Notes: generated by a model from the sequence alone, not told the origin. A stretch of DNA of 64,000 nucleotides from Afifella aestuarii (GCF_004023665.1 NZ_SAUF01000002.1:620001-684000); one strand, 5' to 3'; positions 21,421 to 30,749 are shown, counted from the stretch's first letter. Made by a program: numbers and translations.

Positions 21421-23241
21421 TCAGCGCGCTCCCGACGCCTGATCGGCAGGACCGCTGAAGGAGATAGGCTTCGCTGCTTTTGTCCGGCTCGAATCCTGTT
21501 CAGCCTCGGGTGTCGGCGTGATGCGCGGGGCGCTTTCCACCAGGCGCTCGGCAGCGATCTTGCGGTTGATCACCTCAAGCTCGGGGAGTTTGGCGCCAAG
21601 GTCGCGCGCATGGCGCCACTGAAACTGCGCTTCGAGCTTGCGACCGACCTTCCAGTAGGCGTCGCCCAGATGGTCGTTGATCACGGGATCCGCGGTCTCC
21701 AGGGAAACGGCGCGTTCCAATTCTTCGACGGCGTCTTCGTAGCGCCCGAGCCTGTAATAGGCCCAGCCGAGACTATCGACGATGAAACCGTCATTGGGCC
21801 GGAGATCGACGGCTTTCTGGATCATGCCGAGGGCTTCGTCGAGATGCACGCCCTGATCGACCCAGGAATAGCCGAGGTAATTGAGAACAAGCGGCTGGTC
21901 CGGAAACAGTTCGAGGGCTTCCTTGAAGTCCGCTTCCGCCTTCGCCCATTGCTTCGCCCGCTCATAGGCGACGCCCCGGAAATAAAACAGGGTCCAGTTG
22001 CCCCGAGCCGGCTCGTCCAGATGCTCGATCGCGCGGCTGTAGATGTCGGCGGCTTCTTCGTACTTTTCTTTCGCGCGCTGCATGTTGCCGTAGGCGATGT
22101 AGGCGGCGAGATCGTCCGGATTTTTCCGGATCGCTTCCTCAAACGCCTTCTTCGCTTCGTCGATCCGATCCTGCTGCGCGAGAACGACTGCGGCTCGCAG
22201 AATGCCGACCGGGCGGAAAGGCGATTGCGCCGGGATCTGCTCCAGCACTTGGATTGCCTGATCGCCGAGACCATTGCTATCCAGGATATCGCCGAGAGAC
22301 AGGGCTGCGAGACCGCCGCCGCTGTCGGGATCGATGTAGAGGGCGAGACGCAGATAGACGGCTGAAAGTTCGAAGCCGCCCTCCTGGCCGAGAGCGGTCC
22401 CAAGGCCGGAGAAAGCTTCAGCCGCACCCTCGACGGGCGTGTTCACCGCCTGCGTGACGGGCTTGCCGGATTCGATGTCGGCCATCGTGTCGATGGCGAG
22501 CGGGTTGCGCGGGGCGCGGTCGAGATACTCTTGCAGGATCTCTTTGGCTTTGTCCTTATCGCCGGCGCGCGCCAGTTCGCGTGCATAGGCTTCCACGACG
22601 CGAACGGAATTGCCGTCCTGCTCGTAGGCCTTCGCAAAACGGGCAAGGGCATCTTCGGTGTTGCCGGCGACGTCGGCCATCAGGCCGGCATGGATGAGCT
22701 TGAACGGCTCGTACCAGCTTTCGCCTTCCAGACTGTCGACGAGGGCGATCGCCTCATCCGTTTTGCCTTGGCCCGTCAATGCCCAGGCTTTCAGGAGCGT
22801 CGCCGTCAATGCAGCGAGCGCGCCCTGATCGTTGCCCTGAAGCGTCTTGATCGAGGCTGCGAACTTTTTCTGCTTGAGAAGATCCGCGGTGACGATGAAG
22901 CTCGCGATCTGACTGTCGGGCGCTTTCTTGACGAGGATTTTCGCCATAGGCAGTGCCGTCTTCAGATCGCCCCCCGCGGTGGTCAGGACGACGGCGCGCT
23001 CCAGCCAGGCCGCGTTGTTCGGATCCGCTTCATAGGCCTGCTGGTAGAACTCCGCGCCATGCGTGACGTCCTTGGTTTCGTCAGCCACCCGCGCGGCGAG
23101 AAATATCCCGGCAAGGCTCGTGAGCTCGACCGGATCGTCGTCGCTCTTGGCCGCTGCCATGGCGGGGGTCGCGAAGGCCGCGGCCAGCAGACAGGCCGCA
23201 ACGAAAGGCCGCAAAGCTGGCACGGTCCGGAAAGATGTCAT
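21421..23241 (-). CDS. exported TPR-repeat protein
   Basis: Protein of 606 aa with a Sec signal peptide (FVAACLLAAAFATPAMAAA) followed by many tetratricopeptide repeats. Clear units include GAEFYQQAYEADPNNAAWLERAV, DLAAYIAYGNMQRAKEKYEEAADIYSRAIEHL, KQWAKAEADFKEALELFPDQPLVLNYLGYSWVDQG, and DGFIVDSLGWAYYRLGRYEDAVEELERAV. The ATG at 23241, with GGAG upstream, is preferred over a much longer upstream frame because it places the signal peptide correctly. It would sit in the periplasm or at the outer membrane as a scaffold; partners are unknown. It lies between the polyprenyl synthase gene and ispE. Confidence 0.88.
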   Translation of the reverse strand: MTSFRTVPALRPFVAACLLAAAFATPAMAAAKSDDDPVELTSLAGIFLAARVADETKDVTHGAEFYQQAYEADPNNAAWLERAVVLTTAGGDLKTALPMAKILVKKAPDSQIASFIVTADLLKQKKFAASIKTLQGNDQGALAALTATLLKAWALTGQGKTDEAIALVDSLEGESWYEPFKLIHAGLMADVAGNTEDALARFAKAYEQDGNSVRVVEAYARELARAGDKDKAKEILQEYLDRAPRNPLAIDTMADIESGKPVTQAVNTPVEGAAEAFSGLGTALGQEGGFELSAVYLRLALYIDPDSGGGLAALSLGDILDSNGLGDQAIQVLEQIPAQSPFRPVGILRAAVVLAQQDRIDEAKKAFEEAIRKNPDDLAAYIAYGNMQRAKEKYEEAADIYSRAIEHLDEPARGNWTLFYFRGVAYERAKQWAKAEADFKEALELFPDQPLVLNYLGYSWVDQGVHLDEALGMIQKAVDLRPNDGFIVDSLGWAYYRLGRYEDAVEELERAVSLETADPVINDHLGDAYWKVGRKLEAQFQWRHARDLGAKLPELEVINRKIAAERLVESAPRITPTPEAEQDSSRTKAAKPISFSGPADQASGAR

Positions 23242-23365
23242 GCGGGATCTCCAGTTGGGGTCCACGGTCAAACAATTGGCTATCGCCGGCCCCATTAAAT
23301 AGGCACCGGCAGGCTTGCCGGTACCCTGCCTTGCCCCCGCACTCGCAGAATTCCCAGTCCAGGAC

Positions 23366-24382
23366 TCAATGAACGCGCGCCACGCAAAATTCAACTGCTT
23401 CCAGGAGAGCCGCCTTTTCCGGGCTCTCCGGGGCCGGGGCGAGAGCGTCGCGGGCCATGGCGCCGTAATGTTTGGCGCGATCGACCGTGTCGGCGAGCGC
23501 CGAGGTCTCGGCGAGACGCGACATGGCGCCTGCCAAAGCTTCGTCGTCGGTCTGGCCTTCCACGAGGGTGCGGCGCCAGAATTCGCGATCCTCCGGCGAG
23601 CCACGGCGATAGGCGAGCACGACCGGGAGAGTGAGCTTACCCTCACGGAAATCGTCGCCGACATTTTTGCCGAGCGCCGGTGTGGCGCCGCCGTAATCGA
23701 GCGCGTCGTCGATGAGCTGGAAGGCGATGCCGAGATTGGCGCCGAACGAACGGAAGGCAGCGCGGGTGGCGCGGTCGGCGCCGGCGACGATCGGGCCGAC
23801 TTCGGCCGCAGCCTGGAAGAGGGCCGCCGTCTTGCCGCGGATCACCTCAAGATACTCGTCTTCCGTCGTTTCCGTGTTCTTGGCCGTGCCGAGCTGCATC
23901 ACTTCGCCTTCGGCGATCGTGGCGGAAGCCTCCGAGAGGACGCGCAACGCGTCGAGCGAGCCGACGTCGACCATCATCTTGAAGGCCTGGCCGAGCAAGA
24001 AATCGCCGACGAGAACGGTTTCCTTGTTGCCCCACAGAAGACGCGCCGTGCGCTTGCCGCGGCGGGTGTTGCTTTCGTCGACGACGTCGTCGTGGAAAAG
24101 CGTCGCCGTGTGCATGAATTCGACGGCGGCGGCGAGGCGGACATGGCCCTCGCCCTCATAGCCGAGCGCCCGCGCGCAGGCGACGGTCAGCATCGGCCGC
24201 ATGCGCTTGCCGCCCGAATCGACCAGATAGCGCGCCACCTCCGGTATCAGCGTGACTTGCGATCCGGTCCGCTCTAGGATCAGGCGATTGACCGCATCCA
24301 TGCCGTCTTGCGTGCATTCCACAAGCGGTTCAAGCGAAGCCGTGCCTGCTTTCCGCTCTCCGAGCGAGAGGATAACGCCCAA
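23366..24382 (-). CDS. trans-polyprenyl (octaprenyl/decaprenyl) diphosphate synthase
   Basis: All-trans prenyl chain synthase of 338 aa supplying the ubiquinone side chain. The first aspartate-rich motif is in ATLFHDDVVDESNTRRGKRTA and the second in FQLIDDALDYGG; KTAALFQAAAEVG and LGKNVGDDFREGKLTLPVVLA are also typical. The start is a TTG at 24382 preceded by AAGGAG at ideal spacing; an upstream ATG at 24613 would add 77 residues without family resemblance. Chain length (octa- versus decaprenyl) cannot be told by eye. Confidence 0.93.
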   Translation of the reverse strand: MGVILSLGERKAGTASLEPLVECTQDGMDAVNRLILERTGSQVTLIPEVARYLVDSGGKRMRPMLTVACARALGYEGEGHVRLAAAVEFMHTATLFHDDVVDESNTRRGKRTARLLWGNKETVLVGDFLLGQAFKMMVDVGSLDALRVLSEASATIAEGEVMQLGTAKNTETTEDEYLEVIRGKTAALFQAAAEVGPIVAGADRATRAAFRSFGANLGIAFQLIDDALDYGGATPALGKNVGDDFREGKLTLPVVLAYRRGSPEDREFWRRTLVEGQTDDEALAGAMSRLAETSALADTVDRAKHYGAMARDALAPAPESPEKAALLEAVEFCVARVH

Positions 24383-24539
24383 TTGACAACTCCTTGCTGT
24401 TTCAAAGGGTAGAACGGATAAGCCGCCGCGCAAAGGGACAGATTGCACGCGCCCTACAAGGCTGACGGAATCCAGGCAACTGCCCCCTTTTACACATGCC
24501 CCCTTATGACCCGCCCCTATATGACCGGAGCGTGACTGG

Positions 24540-24776
24540 ATGGAAGAGCTTATCCGCACCAACGACCTCGCGCTGATCTCTTTTGTGGAGGCGCTTTTGC
24601 GTGATGCCGACATACGTTACTCCGTCGTCGACGCCAATATGAGCATCATGGAAGGCTCGCTCGGCATATTGCCGCGACGCGTTCTGGTCGATGCCTCGCG
24701 CCGCGACGAAGCGAAGGCGATCCTGCGCGATGCCGGGCTCGACAAGGAGTTTTCCCTGGGCCTCGGCAGCGATTGA
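24540..24776 (+). CDS. DUF2007-type small protein
   Basis: Protein of 78 aa with the DUF2007 pattern: MEELIRTNDLALISFVEALLRDADI, YSVVDANMSIMEGSLGILPRRVLV and EAKAILRDAGL. Members are small ferredoxin-fold proteins of unknown, possibly regulatory or metal-related function. It is the first gene of a rightward pair with the methyltransferase that starts 3 nt after its stop, and it is divergent from the prenyl synthase. Confidence 0.88.
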   Translation: MEELIRTNDLALISFVEALLRDADIRYSVVDANMSIMEGSLGILPRRVLVDASRRDEAKAILRDAGLDKEFSLGLGSD

Positions 24777-24779
24777 GCG

Positions 24780-25550
24780 ATGAGCGCAGACGAGAGGACG
24801 GTCGAGACGCACGGCTTTCTGGGGGCGCGGATCGCGCTCGTCAAACCGGCGAGCGGCCACCGGCCGGGATTGGACGCAGCCTTGTTGCAGGCGGCGGTTT
24901 CGCCGCAGCGAAAAGGTGTCTGCGTCGAGTTCGGCTGTGGCACCGGCGCCGTGGCGCTCTCGGTTGCAGCTCGCGCTGCGGAGCTTGAGGTCGTCGGCGT
25001 CGATATCGACGAGGTCGCGGCCCACCAGGCCGAGGAGGCGCGTCGGCTTCCGCCAAATCGGGCCTTCGCCGAGCGCGTGAGGTTTGTGGCGGCCGATGTG
25101 ACGGAGCCGCAACTGGGTGAGCGACTTCTTTCAGCTCGCGTCGATCTCGTCCTCATGAACCCGCCGTTTTATGCTGCTTGTGAAGTGAGCGCCTCGCCCG
25201 ACCAGCGCCGCCGGGTGGCGCATCAGGCCGAGGTGGATCCTCTGCCGCGCTGGATTGCCGCGGCTTCGTCTCTGCTCGTTCGGAAGGGCGATATCGCCAT
25301 CGTCCATCGGGCCGACCGGCTCGCCGCCATCTTGAAGGCACTCGCGGCTCATCGCTTCGGCAGCATGAAAATCCTGCCGTTTCATGCCCATGCAGGCGAG
25401 GCGGCGGGACGTGTGTTGGTTTCGGCCCGTCTTGAGGGGAAGGCACCGCTGGTGCTCGGCGCCGGCATCGTCCTCCATGAAGCCGATGGGGCATGGACGC
25501 AGGCGGCCGGTGCGATCCTGCGCGGGGAGGCGGATTTCGGTCTTCTTTAA
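24780..25550 (+). CDS. TrmN6-like methyltransferase
   Basis: Class I methyltransferase of 256 aa with motif I VCVEFGCGTGAVAL near residue 48 and the amino-methyltransferase tetrad in LVLMNPPFY near residue 122. NPPF, together with the HRPGLDAALLQAA N-terminal part, fits the tRNA1(Val) adenine-37 N6-methyltransferase (YfiC/TrmN6) group; HemK-like or rRNA adenine methylation is less likely. Its ATG lies 3 nt after the DUF2007 stop, so they are co-translated. Confidence 0.8.
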   Translation: MSADERTVETHGFLGARIALVKPASGHRPGLDAALLQAAVSPQRKGVCVEFGCGTGAVALSVAARAAELEVVGVDIDEVAAHQAEEARRLPPNRAFAERVRFVAADVTEPQLGERLLSARVDLVLMNPPFYAACEVSASPDQRRRVAHQAEVDPLPRWIAAASSLLVRKGDIAIVHRADRLAAILKALAAHRFGSMKILPFHAHAGEAAGRVLVSARLEGKAPLVLGAGIVLHEADGAWTQAAGAILRGEADFGLL

Positions 25551-25641
25551 AGCGCCGAAGCGTCACGGCATCTGGCAAATTCTCGCGGCATGACCATCTT
25601 GCCGAGACGATCTTTGATGAATTTGAGAGTTTGGAAGACAG

Positions 25642-26484
25642 ATGGCGAATTGGTTGCACAGTCTCCTGCCGGGCGTATTCAAGGCTGAGCCCGTGGTTCC
25701 GGTCATCAGAATGTCGGGCACGATCGGCCGGGGCAGCCGCTTCCGGCCGGGTCTCACGCTCGCCTCTGTGGCGGGACCGTTGAAAAAGGCCTTCGACAAC
25801 AAGAAGGCCGAGGCCGTGGCGATCATCATCGATTCGCCAGGCGGCTCGCCGGTTCAGTCGCACATGATCTACAAGCGCATCCGCGCCCTCGCCGAGGAAA
25901 AGCAGAAGCGGGTGTTCATCTTCGTGGAGGATGTGTGCGCCTCCGGCGGCTATATGATCGCCTGTGCCGGCGACGAGATCATCGTCGACCCGGCCTCGAT
26001 CGTCGGCTCGATCGGCGTGGTCTCGGCCGGGTTCGGCTTCGTCGATGCGATCCACAAGCTCGGCGTCGAGCGCCGCGTTTATACGTCGGGGGAATCGAAG
26101 GTGATCCTCGATCCGTTCCAGCCGGAAAAGCCGGAAGACGTGCGCCGCCTCAAAGTCATTCAGGAAGAGGTGCACGAGCTCTTCATCGATCTCGTCAAGA
26201 AGCGTCGCGGCAGCGTGCTCGCCGACGATCCCGAGATCTTTTCGGGGCTTTTCTGGTCCGGCAAGACGGCCGTCTCGCTGGGGCTTGCGGATCGTCTCGG
26301 TGATATGCGTCACGTGCTGCGCGAGAAGTACGGAGACAAGGTGCGCCTGAAACTCATCGGCGCGGAGAAGAGTTTCTTCGGCATGCGCCCCGGCCGCGTC
26401 GGTGCAGGTCTGGCCGCTGCGGCGGGCGAGGGCTTCCTCGATACGCTCGAAGAGCGTAGTCTCAGGCAGCGTTTCGGAGGTTAG
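25642..26484 (+). CDS. S49 family peptidase (SohB/SppA-like)
   Basis: Serine protease of 280 aa. AIIIDSPGGSPVQSHMIYKRIRAL is followed by the nucleophile region FVEDVCASGGYMIACAGDEI (Ser near residue 109) and YTSGESKVILDPFQPEKPEDV, which carries the general-base lysine region. No strong N-terminal signal peptide is seen, so it may associate with the membrane only peripherally. It cleaves peptides or signal-peptide remnants at the membrane by family analogy. A small membrane-anchored protein gene follows after 4 nt. Confidence 0.88.
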   Translation: MANWLHSLLPGVFKAEPVVPVIRMSGTIGRGSRFRPGLTLASVAGPLKKAFDNKKAEAVAIIIDSPGGSPVQSHMIYKRIRALAEEKQKRVFIFVEDVCASGGYMIACAGDEIIVDPASIVGSIGVVSAGFGFVDAIHKLGVERRVYTSGESKVILDPFQPEKPEDVRRLKVIQEEVHELFIDLVKKRRGSVLADDPEIFSGLFWSGKTAVSLGLADRLGDMRHVLREKYGDKVRLKLIGAEKSFFGMRPGRVGAGLAAAAGEGFLDTLEERSLRQRFGG

Positions 26485-26488
26485 AACG

Positions 26489-26677
26489 ATGCCCCAGTTC
26501 ATCGCTCTCGGATTGATCGCCGCCGGCGGCTATTACGCGTTCAAGGTTCTGAAGCGGGAGATGGCGCGCGTCGATCGTGAGGTGCGCGCCGCCGAGAAGG
26601 TGCGGGCCGACGACCGTGGCGAGCTTCTCGTGCGGGATCCGGAAACCGGCCATTATCGTCCGCGCGAGGAACGGTGA
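26489..26677 (+). CDS. small single-pass membrane protein
   Basis: Protein of 62 aa: an N-terminal hydrophobic helix (FIALGLIAAGGYYAFKVL) followed by a charged cytosolic tail ending DPETGHYRPREER. The ATG at 26489 follows GGAGG and lies 4 nt after the S49 peptidase stop, so it is translated with the peptidase. The tail with RDPETGHYRP is seen in small conserved alphaproteobacterial proteins, but no function is known. It might tether or regulate the peptidase, which is inference from position only. Confidence 0.8.
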   Translation: MPQFIALGLIAAGGYYAFKVLKREMARVDREVRAAEKVRADDRGELLVRDPETGHYRPREER

Positions 26678-26684
26678 GGGCGTC

Positions 26685-27275
26685 ATGAACGCGCCGGCAA
26701 AGGCGGCAAAACCGGTCGGCTCGGGCCTCTGGACGGCCGATCAGTTTCTGGAATTCTACATGACGCGGCCGGACGAAGAGCGCTGGCAGCTCGTGGATGG
26801 CCTCGCCATGATGATGGTTCCCCCTGATGTCGAGCATCATAAGATCGGCAAACGCCTGACGCGACTTCTGGATGATGCCCTGGCCATGAGCCATCCCGAG
26901 TGGGAAGCCTTCGAGGAAATGGGAGTGCGGATTGCCGGCGTTGCCGATTTCAATCCTGAGCCCGATGTCGTGGTCGTGCCCACAGCCGAAATTTCGGGGA
27001 ATTATGCGACAATCTTCTTCCTGGCCGCGGAAGTGATTTCCCCGTCCAACACTGCAGAGATGATCGCCCGCAAGATCGAGCTCTATCAGCGCCATCGCGA
27101 CAATCTCTATTGCCTCACCGTCGCGCAGGACGAGGTGAGGGTGCGGCTGTGGTCACGCGAAACGGAATGGGAGATGACGGAGTTCACCTCCCTGGACGAC
27201 AGGCTCTGTCTGCCGGCTTTCGGCTTCGATGCGACACTCGCCGAGATCTACCGTGGTACGAAGCTGGTCGGCTGA
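26685..27275 (+). CDS. Uma2-family (DUF820) endonuclease-like protein
   Basis: Protein of 196 aa with the Uma2 pattern of the restriction-endonuclease-like fold: FLEFYMTRPDEERWQLVDGLAMMM near the N-terminus, PDVEHHKIGKRL, the catalytic-type FNPEPDVVVVP and FFLAAEVISPSNT, then a KIELYQRHRDNLYCLTV helix. These are expected to be nucleases, but the biological role is unknown and no partner defence genes are adjacent. Start at the ATG 8 nt after the small membrane gene ends. It converges on a GNAT gene 3 nt away. Confidence 0.8.
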   Translation: MNAPAKAAKPVGSGLWTADQFLEFYMTRPDEERWQLVDGLAMMMVPPDVEHHKIGKRLTRLLDDALAMSHPEWEAFEEMGVRIAGVADFNPEPDVVVVPTAEISGNYATIFFLAAEVISPSNTAEMIARKIELYQRHRDNLYCLTVAQDEVRVRLWSRETEWEMTEFTSLDDRLCLPAFGFDATLAEIYRGTKLVG

Positions 27276-27278
27276 GGC

Positions 27279-27881
27279 TCAAAGGCGTTTCACGAGGAGG
27301 ACCCAATTCGTACCTGCGTTCTCCCAGTCCTCCTTCACCATCTGCCGGGATGCCGTTTCGAGATAGCGGCAGCTTTCATAGAGTTTGCGTGCGCGGACGT
27401 TGGCATCTGAGACGATAATGGAGAGGCCACTTGTCCTGGCTTCGGCGGCAAGACGATCTGCGACCTGGAGAAGTTCGCGGGCGAAACCTTTGCCGCGATG
27501 CTCTGGATAGGTCGCAAGCACGTTCACGTACCAGGTTCCCGGAGCGAGGTTTTCGAGTTCTTGCAGAGGCACGAACATCGCTGGCATATCGGCGGGATCG
27601 AATGCTTCCGGTGTCTCGGGGAGAGGATAGCCGATGAGCGCAGCCGCCACTTTCTCGTCGGTCTCGCGCACGATCGTATTGCGATAGGAAAAGCTGCCTT
27701 CCTCACGCTGCGCGCGCTGGCGCCCGATCTCCCAGACATCCTCGCCCGCCTTTGCCATGCGGCGCCAGAGATAGACGGGCAGTCCCTCTCCGGCCATGTT
27801 GACGAGTTCGGCCATTGCCGTGGCATCGTCCTTGGTCGCCGCTCTGATCGGAGATGTTTTTTGAGCTGGCTTCATTCGCAT
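27279..27881 (-). CDS. GNAT-family N-acetyltransferase
   Basis: Acetyltransferase of 200 aa with IRAATKDDATAMAELVNMAGEG at the N-terminus, the acetyl-CoA loop in VNVLATYPEHRGKGFARELLQVAD (RGKG) near residue 130 and ANVRARKLYESCRYL at the C-terminus. The ATG at 27881 is preferred because AAAGGG precedes it. The long internal insert with FVPLQELENLAPGTWY resembles larger alphaproteobacterial GNATs. The acceptor is unknown. It follows the ETF-QO gene in the same direction after about 100 nt. Confidence 0.85.
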   Translation of the reverse strand: MRMKPAQKTSPIRAATKDDATAMAELVNMAGEGLPVYLWRRMAKAGEDVWEIGRQRAQREEGSFSYRNTIVRETDEKVAAALIGYPLPETPEAFDPADMPAMFVPLQELENLAPGTWYVNVLATYPEHRGKGFARELLQVADRLAAEARTSGLSIIVSDANVRARKLYESCRYLETASRQMVKEDWENAGTNWVLLVKRL

Positions 27882-27980
27882 TGCACCCTTTGCTGCCAAA
27901 GCGTGACGCCCCGCCGACCGGCGCATCCGTGATTATTCCATGCGCCAGGCCATGCTTAGGCTTCGGCTCAAAAGGCGCGC

Positions 27981-29645
27981 TTACATTCCGACATAGATCG
28001 GACCCTCGCCCCCCTGCGGCGGAACCCAGGTGATGTTGCGGTTCGGATCTTTGATGTCGCAGGTTTTGCAGTGGACGCAGTTCTGCGCGTTGATGACGAA
28101 GCGCGGTTCAGCCCCGTCTTCCTGCACCCATTCGTAGACCCCGGCCGGGCAGTAGCGGGCCGAAGGGCCGGCGAAGACTGCCCATTCGCTCTCCTTCTGC
28201 ATCATCGGATCGGTGAGCCGCAGGTGCACCGGCTGGTCCTCTTCATGGTTGGTGTTCGACAAAAACACCGACGAGGGCTTGTCGAAGGTGATGACGCCGT
28301 CGGGTTTCGGATAGTCGATCTTTGGGCATTCGGAGGCAGGCTTCAGGCAGGCATAATCGGGCTTCTCGTGGCCCATCGTGCCGAAGAAAGAGAAGCCGAA
28401 GAGCGAGTTGGTCCACATATCGAGGCCGCCGAGCATCACGCCAAGGCGCGTGCCGAACCGTGACCAGAGCGGCTTCACATTGCGCACCTTTTTGAGGTCG
28501 TGACCGATTTCAGATTCGCGCCAGCTCGCCTCGAAGCTCTCCACCGTGTCGTGACTGCGCCCTTCACCCAGAGCGCCGGCCACATGTTCCGCCGCCAGCA
28601 TGCCCGACAGCATGGCGTTGTGCGTGCCCTTGATGCGCGGAACGTTGACGAAGCCCGCCGAGCATCCGATCAGTGCGCCGCCGGGGAAGACGAGCTTCGG
28701 CACGGATTGGATGCCGCCCTCGGTGATCGCGCGTGCGCCGTAGCTGATACGCTGACCGCCCTCCAGGAGGCTCTTGATCGCCGGATGCGTCTTGAAGCGC
28801 TGGAACTCCTGAAACGGCTCCAGATGCGGGTTCTCGTAGTTCAGATGCACGACGAAGCCGATCGCCACCTGGTTTTCCCCGAAATGGTACAGGAAAGAGC
28901 CGCCGCCCGTTTTGTTGTCGAGCGGCCAGCCGAAGGAATGCTGGATGAGGCCCGGCTTGTGCTTGTCCGGTTCGACTTCCCAGAGCTCCTTGAGTCCGAT
29001 GCCGAATTTCGCCGGCTGGCGACCCTCGTCGAGCGCGAAGCGGGCAATGAGCTCCTTGGCAAGGGAGCCGCGGGCGCCTTCGCCGATCAGCGTGTAGCGG
29101 CCGAGAAGCGCCATGCCAGGCTGATAGGCGGGGCCCGGCTTACCGTCGCGCCCGATGCCCATGTCGCCGGTCGCGACGCCAATGACGGCGCCCTTGTCGT
29201 CGGTCAGAATTTCGGCGGCGGCAAATCCAGGATAAATCTCCACACCGAGCCCTTCGGCGCGCGCCGCGAGCCATTGGGTCAGCCGTCCGAGTGAGCCGAT
29301 GTAGCTGCCATGGTTGTTCATGAGCTTCGGCATCAAAATGTTCGGCAGCTTCGTGGCGCCTTTCTCAGTCAGATAGAGAAAGCGGTCCTCGGTGACATGC
29401 GTCGTCAGCGGGCGGTCCGGATCGTCGCGCCAGTCGGGGATGAGTTTGTCGAGGCCGATCGGGTCGATGACCGCGCCGGAAAGAATATGGGCGCCCACCT
29501 CGGAGCCCTTTTCCAAGACCACGACGGAGATTTTCTCGTCGAGTTCCTTCAGGCGGATGGCCGCTGCAAGTCCTGCCGGTCCAGCTCCGACGATGACAAC
29601 GTCGTATTTCATGCTCTCACGTTCGGGCGTCTCGGCGGCTTCCAT
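27981..29645 (-). CDS. electron transfer flavoprotein-ubiquinone oxidoreductase
   Basis: Membrane-associated flavoprotein of 554 aa passing electrons from ETF to ubiquinone during fatty-acid and amino-acid oxidation. N-terminal FAD motif VVIVGAGPAGLAAAIRL; AHILSGAVIDPIGLDKLIPDW; a C-terminal [4Fe-4S] site from YCPAGVYEW and NCVHCKTCDIKDP, ending with WVPPQGGEGPIYVGM. The ATG at 29645 has TGGAGA upstream and matches family length; a longer frame to 30035 adds unrelated residues. Confidence 0.96.
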   Translation of the reverse strand: MEAAETPERESMKYDVVIVGAGPAGLAAAIRLKELDEKISVVVLEKGSEVGAHILSGAVIDPIGLDKLIPDWRDDPDRPLTTHVTEDRFLYLTEKGATKLPNILMPKLMNNHGSYIGSLGRLTQWLAARAEGLGVEIYPGFAAAEILTDDKGAVIGVATGDMGIGRDGKPGPAYQPGMALLGRYTLIGEGARGSLAKELIARFALDEGRQPAKFGIGLKELWEVEPDKHKPGLIQHSFGWPLDNKTGGGSFLYHFGENQVAIGFVVHLNYENPHLEPFQEFQRFKTHPAIKSLLEGGQRISYGARAITEGGIQSVPKLVFPGGALIGCSAGFVNVPRIKGTHNAMLSGMLAAEHVAGALGEGRSHDTVESFEASWRESEIGHDLKKVRNVKPLWSRFGTRLGVMLGGLDMWTNSLFGFSFFGTMGHEKPDYACLKPASECPKIDYPKPDGVITFDKPSSVFLSNTNHEEDQPVHLRLTDPMMQKESEWAVFAGPSARYCPAGVYEWVQEDGAEPRFVINAQNCVHCKTCDIKDPNRNITWVPPQGGEGPIYVGM

Positions 29646-29834
29646 TCTTTTCTCCAGATGAGAGTGGGGGCCCAAGGGATAAAACGTCGTCCCGCTCAAA
29701 TTCAATGCAAACCCGCTTCGTCTCGTCTGTCCATGGCGCAAGCGGCACTTCTGCGAGCTTTGAGCGTGGCGGGTTGACGCGTTGCGGGCAAGCCTCCTCT
29801 TCCGCCCCGGCGCGCATGATGGCAGAAAGGTCTG

Positions 29835-30749
29835 GTGAGCCCGCTTTCGCCAGATATCCCTCTCGCCCCCCTCAAGGAGCTTTTGCGCTTCTATCTTGAG
29901 AACGGCGTCGATTGTGCCGTGGAAGAGGCGGGCGTCGACCGTTTCGAAGAAACCCGCGAGAGGATGGCTGCCCGCGAGATGGCGGCCCGCCAGGCGCCCG
30001 CGCAGCAACAGGGCAGACCCGCCGGGGCGCAACACCGTGATGACGGGGCGCGGGCCCCTGCCGAGAGGCCGCGCCGGAGCGAAGCGCGCTCGCAGCCGCC
30101 GGCAGCGCCGCCGCCCGTCGCCCCAGCGGCCCTTCCTTCGGAAGAGGCGGTGATGGCCGCCCGTGAAGCCGCCCGCAGTGCGGCATCACTCGAGGAACTG
30201 CGCGAAATTCTGGCGGGCTTCGATGGGTGCAATCTGAAGCGGACGGCAACGCAGCTCGTATTCGCCGATGGCAACCCCGAAGGTCGGGTGATGCTGGTCG
30301 GCGAAGCGCCTGGCCGCGACGAGGATCTGCAGGGCCTGCCCTTCGTCGGGCGTTCAGGACGCCTCCTCGACCGAATGCTGGCGGCAATCGGGCTCGATCG
30401 CAGCGGCGTCTATATCGCCAACACAATTCCGTGGCGGCCGCCCGGCAACCGCGATCCCTCGCCGATGGAGAGGGCGATCTGCCGGCCCTTCATTCAGCAG
30501 CAGATCCGTCTCGCCGATCCCGATTTCTTGATCCTTCTCGGCAATGCCGCCGCCAAGGAAATGCTCGACACCACGATGGGCATCACGCGGCTGCGCGGTC
30601 GTTGGATCGATTTCGACACAGGGGCCCGCCAAGTCCGTGCCATGGCGACGTTTCACCCGGCCTATCTCTTGCGCAATCCGCTGCAGAAAAAGCTCGTCTG
30701 GCGCGATTTGTTGACTTTGAAAGCCGCCCTCGAAGAGTCTCAAAACTGA
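29835..30749 (+). CDS. uracil-DNA glycosylase superfamily protein (family 4-like)
   Basis: DNA repair enzyme of 304 aa that should excise uracil from DNA. After an N-terminal helix (PLKELLRFYLENGVD) and a long Ala/Pro/Arg-rich linker (about 45-100) comes the catalytic domain with VMLVGEAPGRDEDLQGLPFVGRSGRLLDRML and the second motif HPAYLLRNP. Of the four cysteines that hold the Fe-S cluster in family 4, only those in DGCNLK and AICRPF are visible; the other two positions read K and W (CNLK, IPWRPPGNR). Start is the GTG at 29835 with AGAAAGG upstream. It is divergent from ETF-QO. Confidence 0.88.
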   Translation: MSPLSPDIPLAPLKELLRFYLENGVDCAVEEAGVDRFEETRERMAAREMAARQAPAQQQGRPAGAQHRDDGARAPAERPRRSEARSQPPAAPPPVAPAALPSEEAVMAAREAARSAASLEELREILAGFDGCNLKRTATQLVFADGNPEGRVMLVGEAPGRDEDLQGLPFVGRSGRLLDRMLAAIGLDRSGVYIANTIPWRPPGNRDPSPMERAICRPFIQQQIRLADPDFLILLGNAAAKEMLDTTMGITRLRGRWIDFDTGARQVRAMATFHPAYLLRNPLQKKLVWRDLLTLKAALEESQN

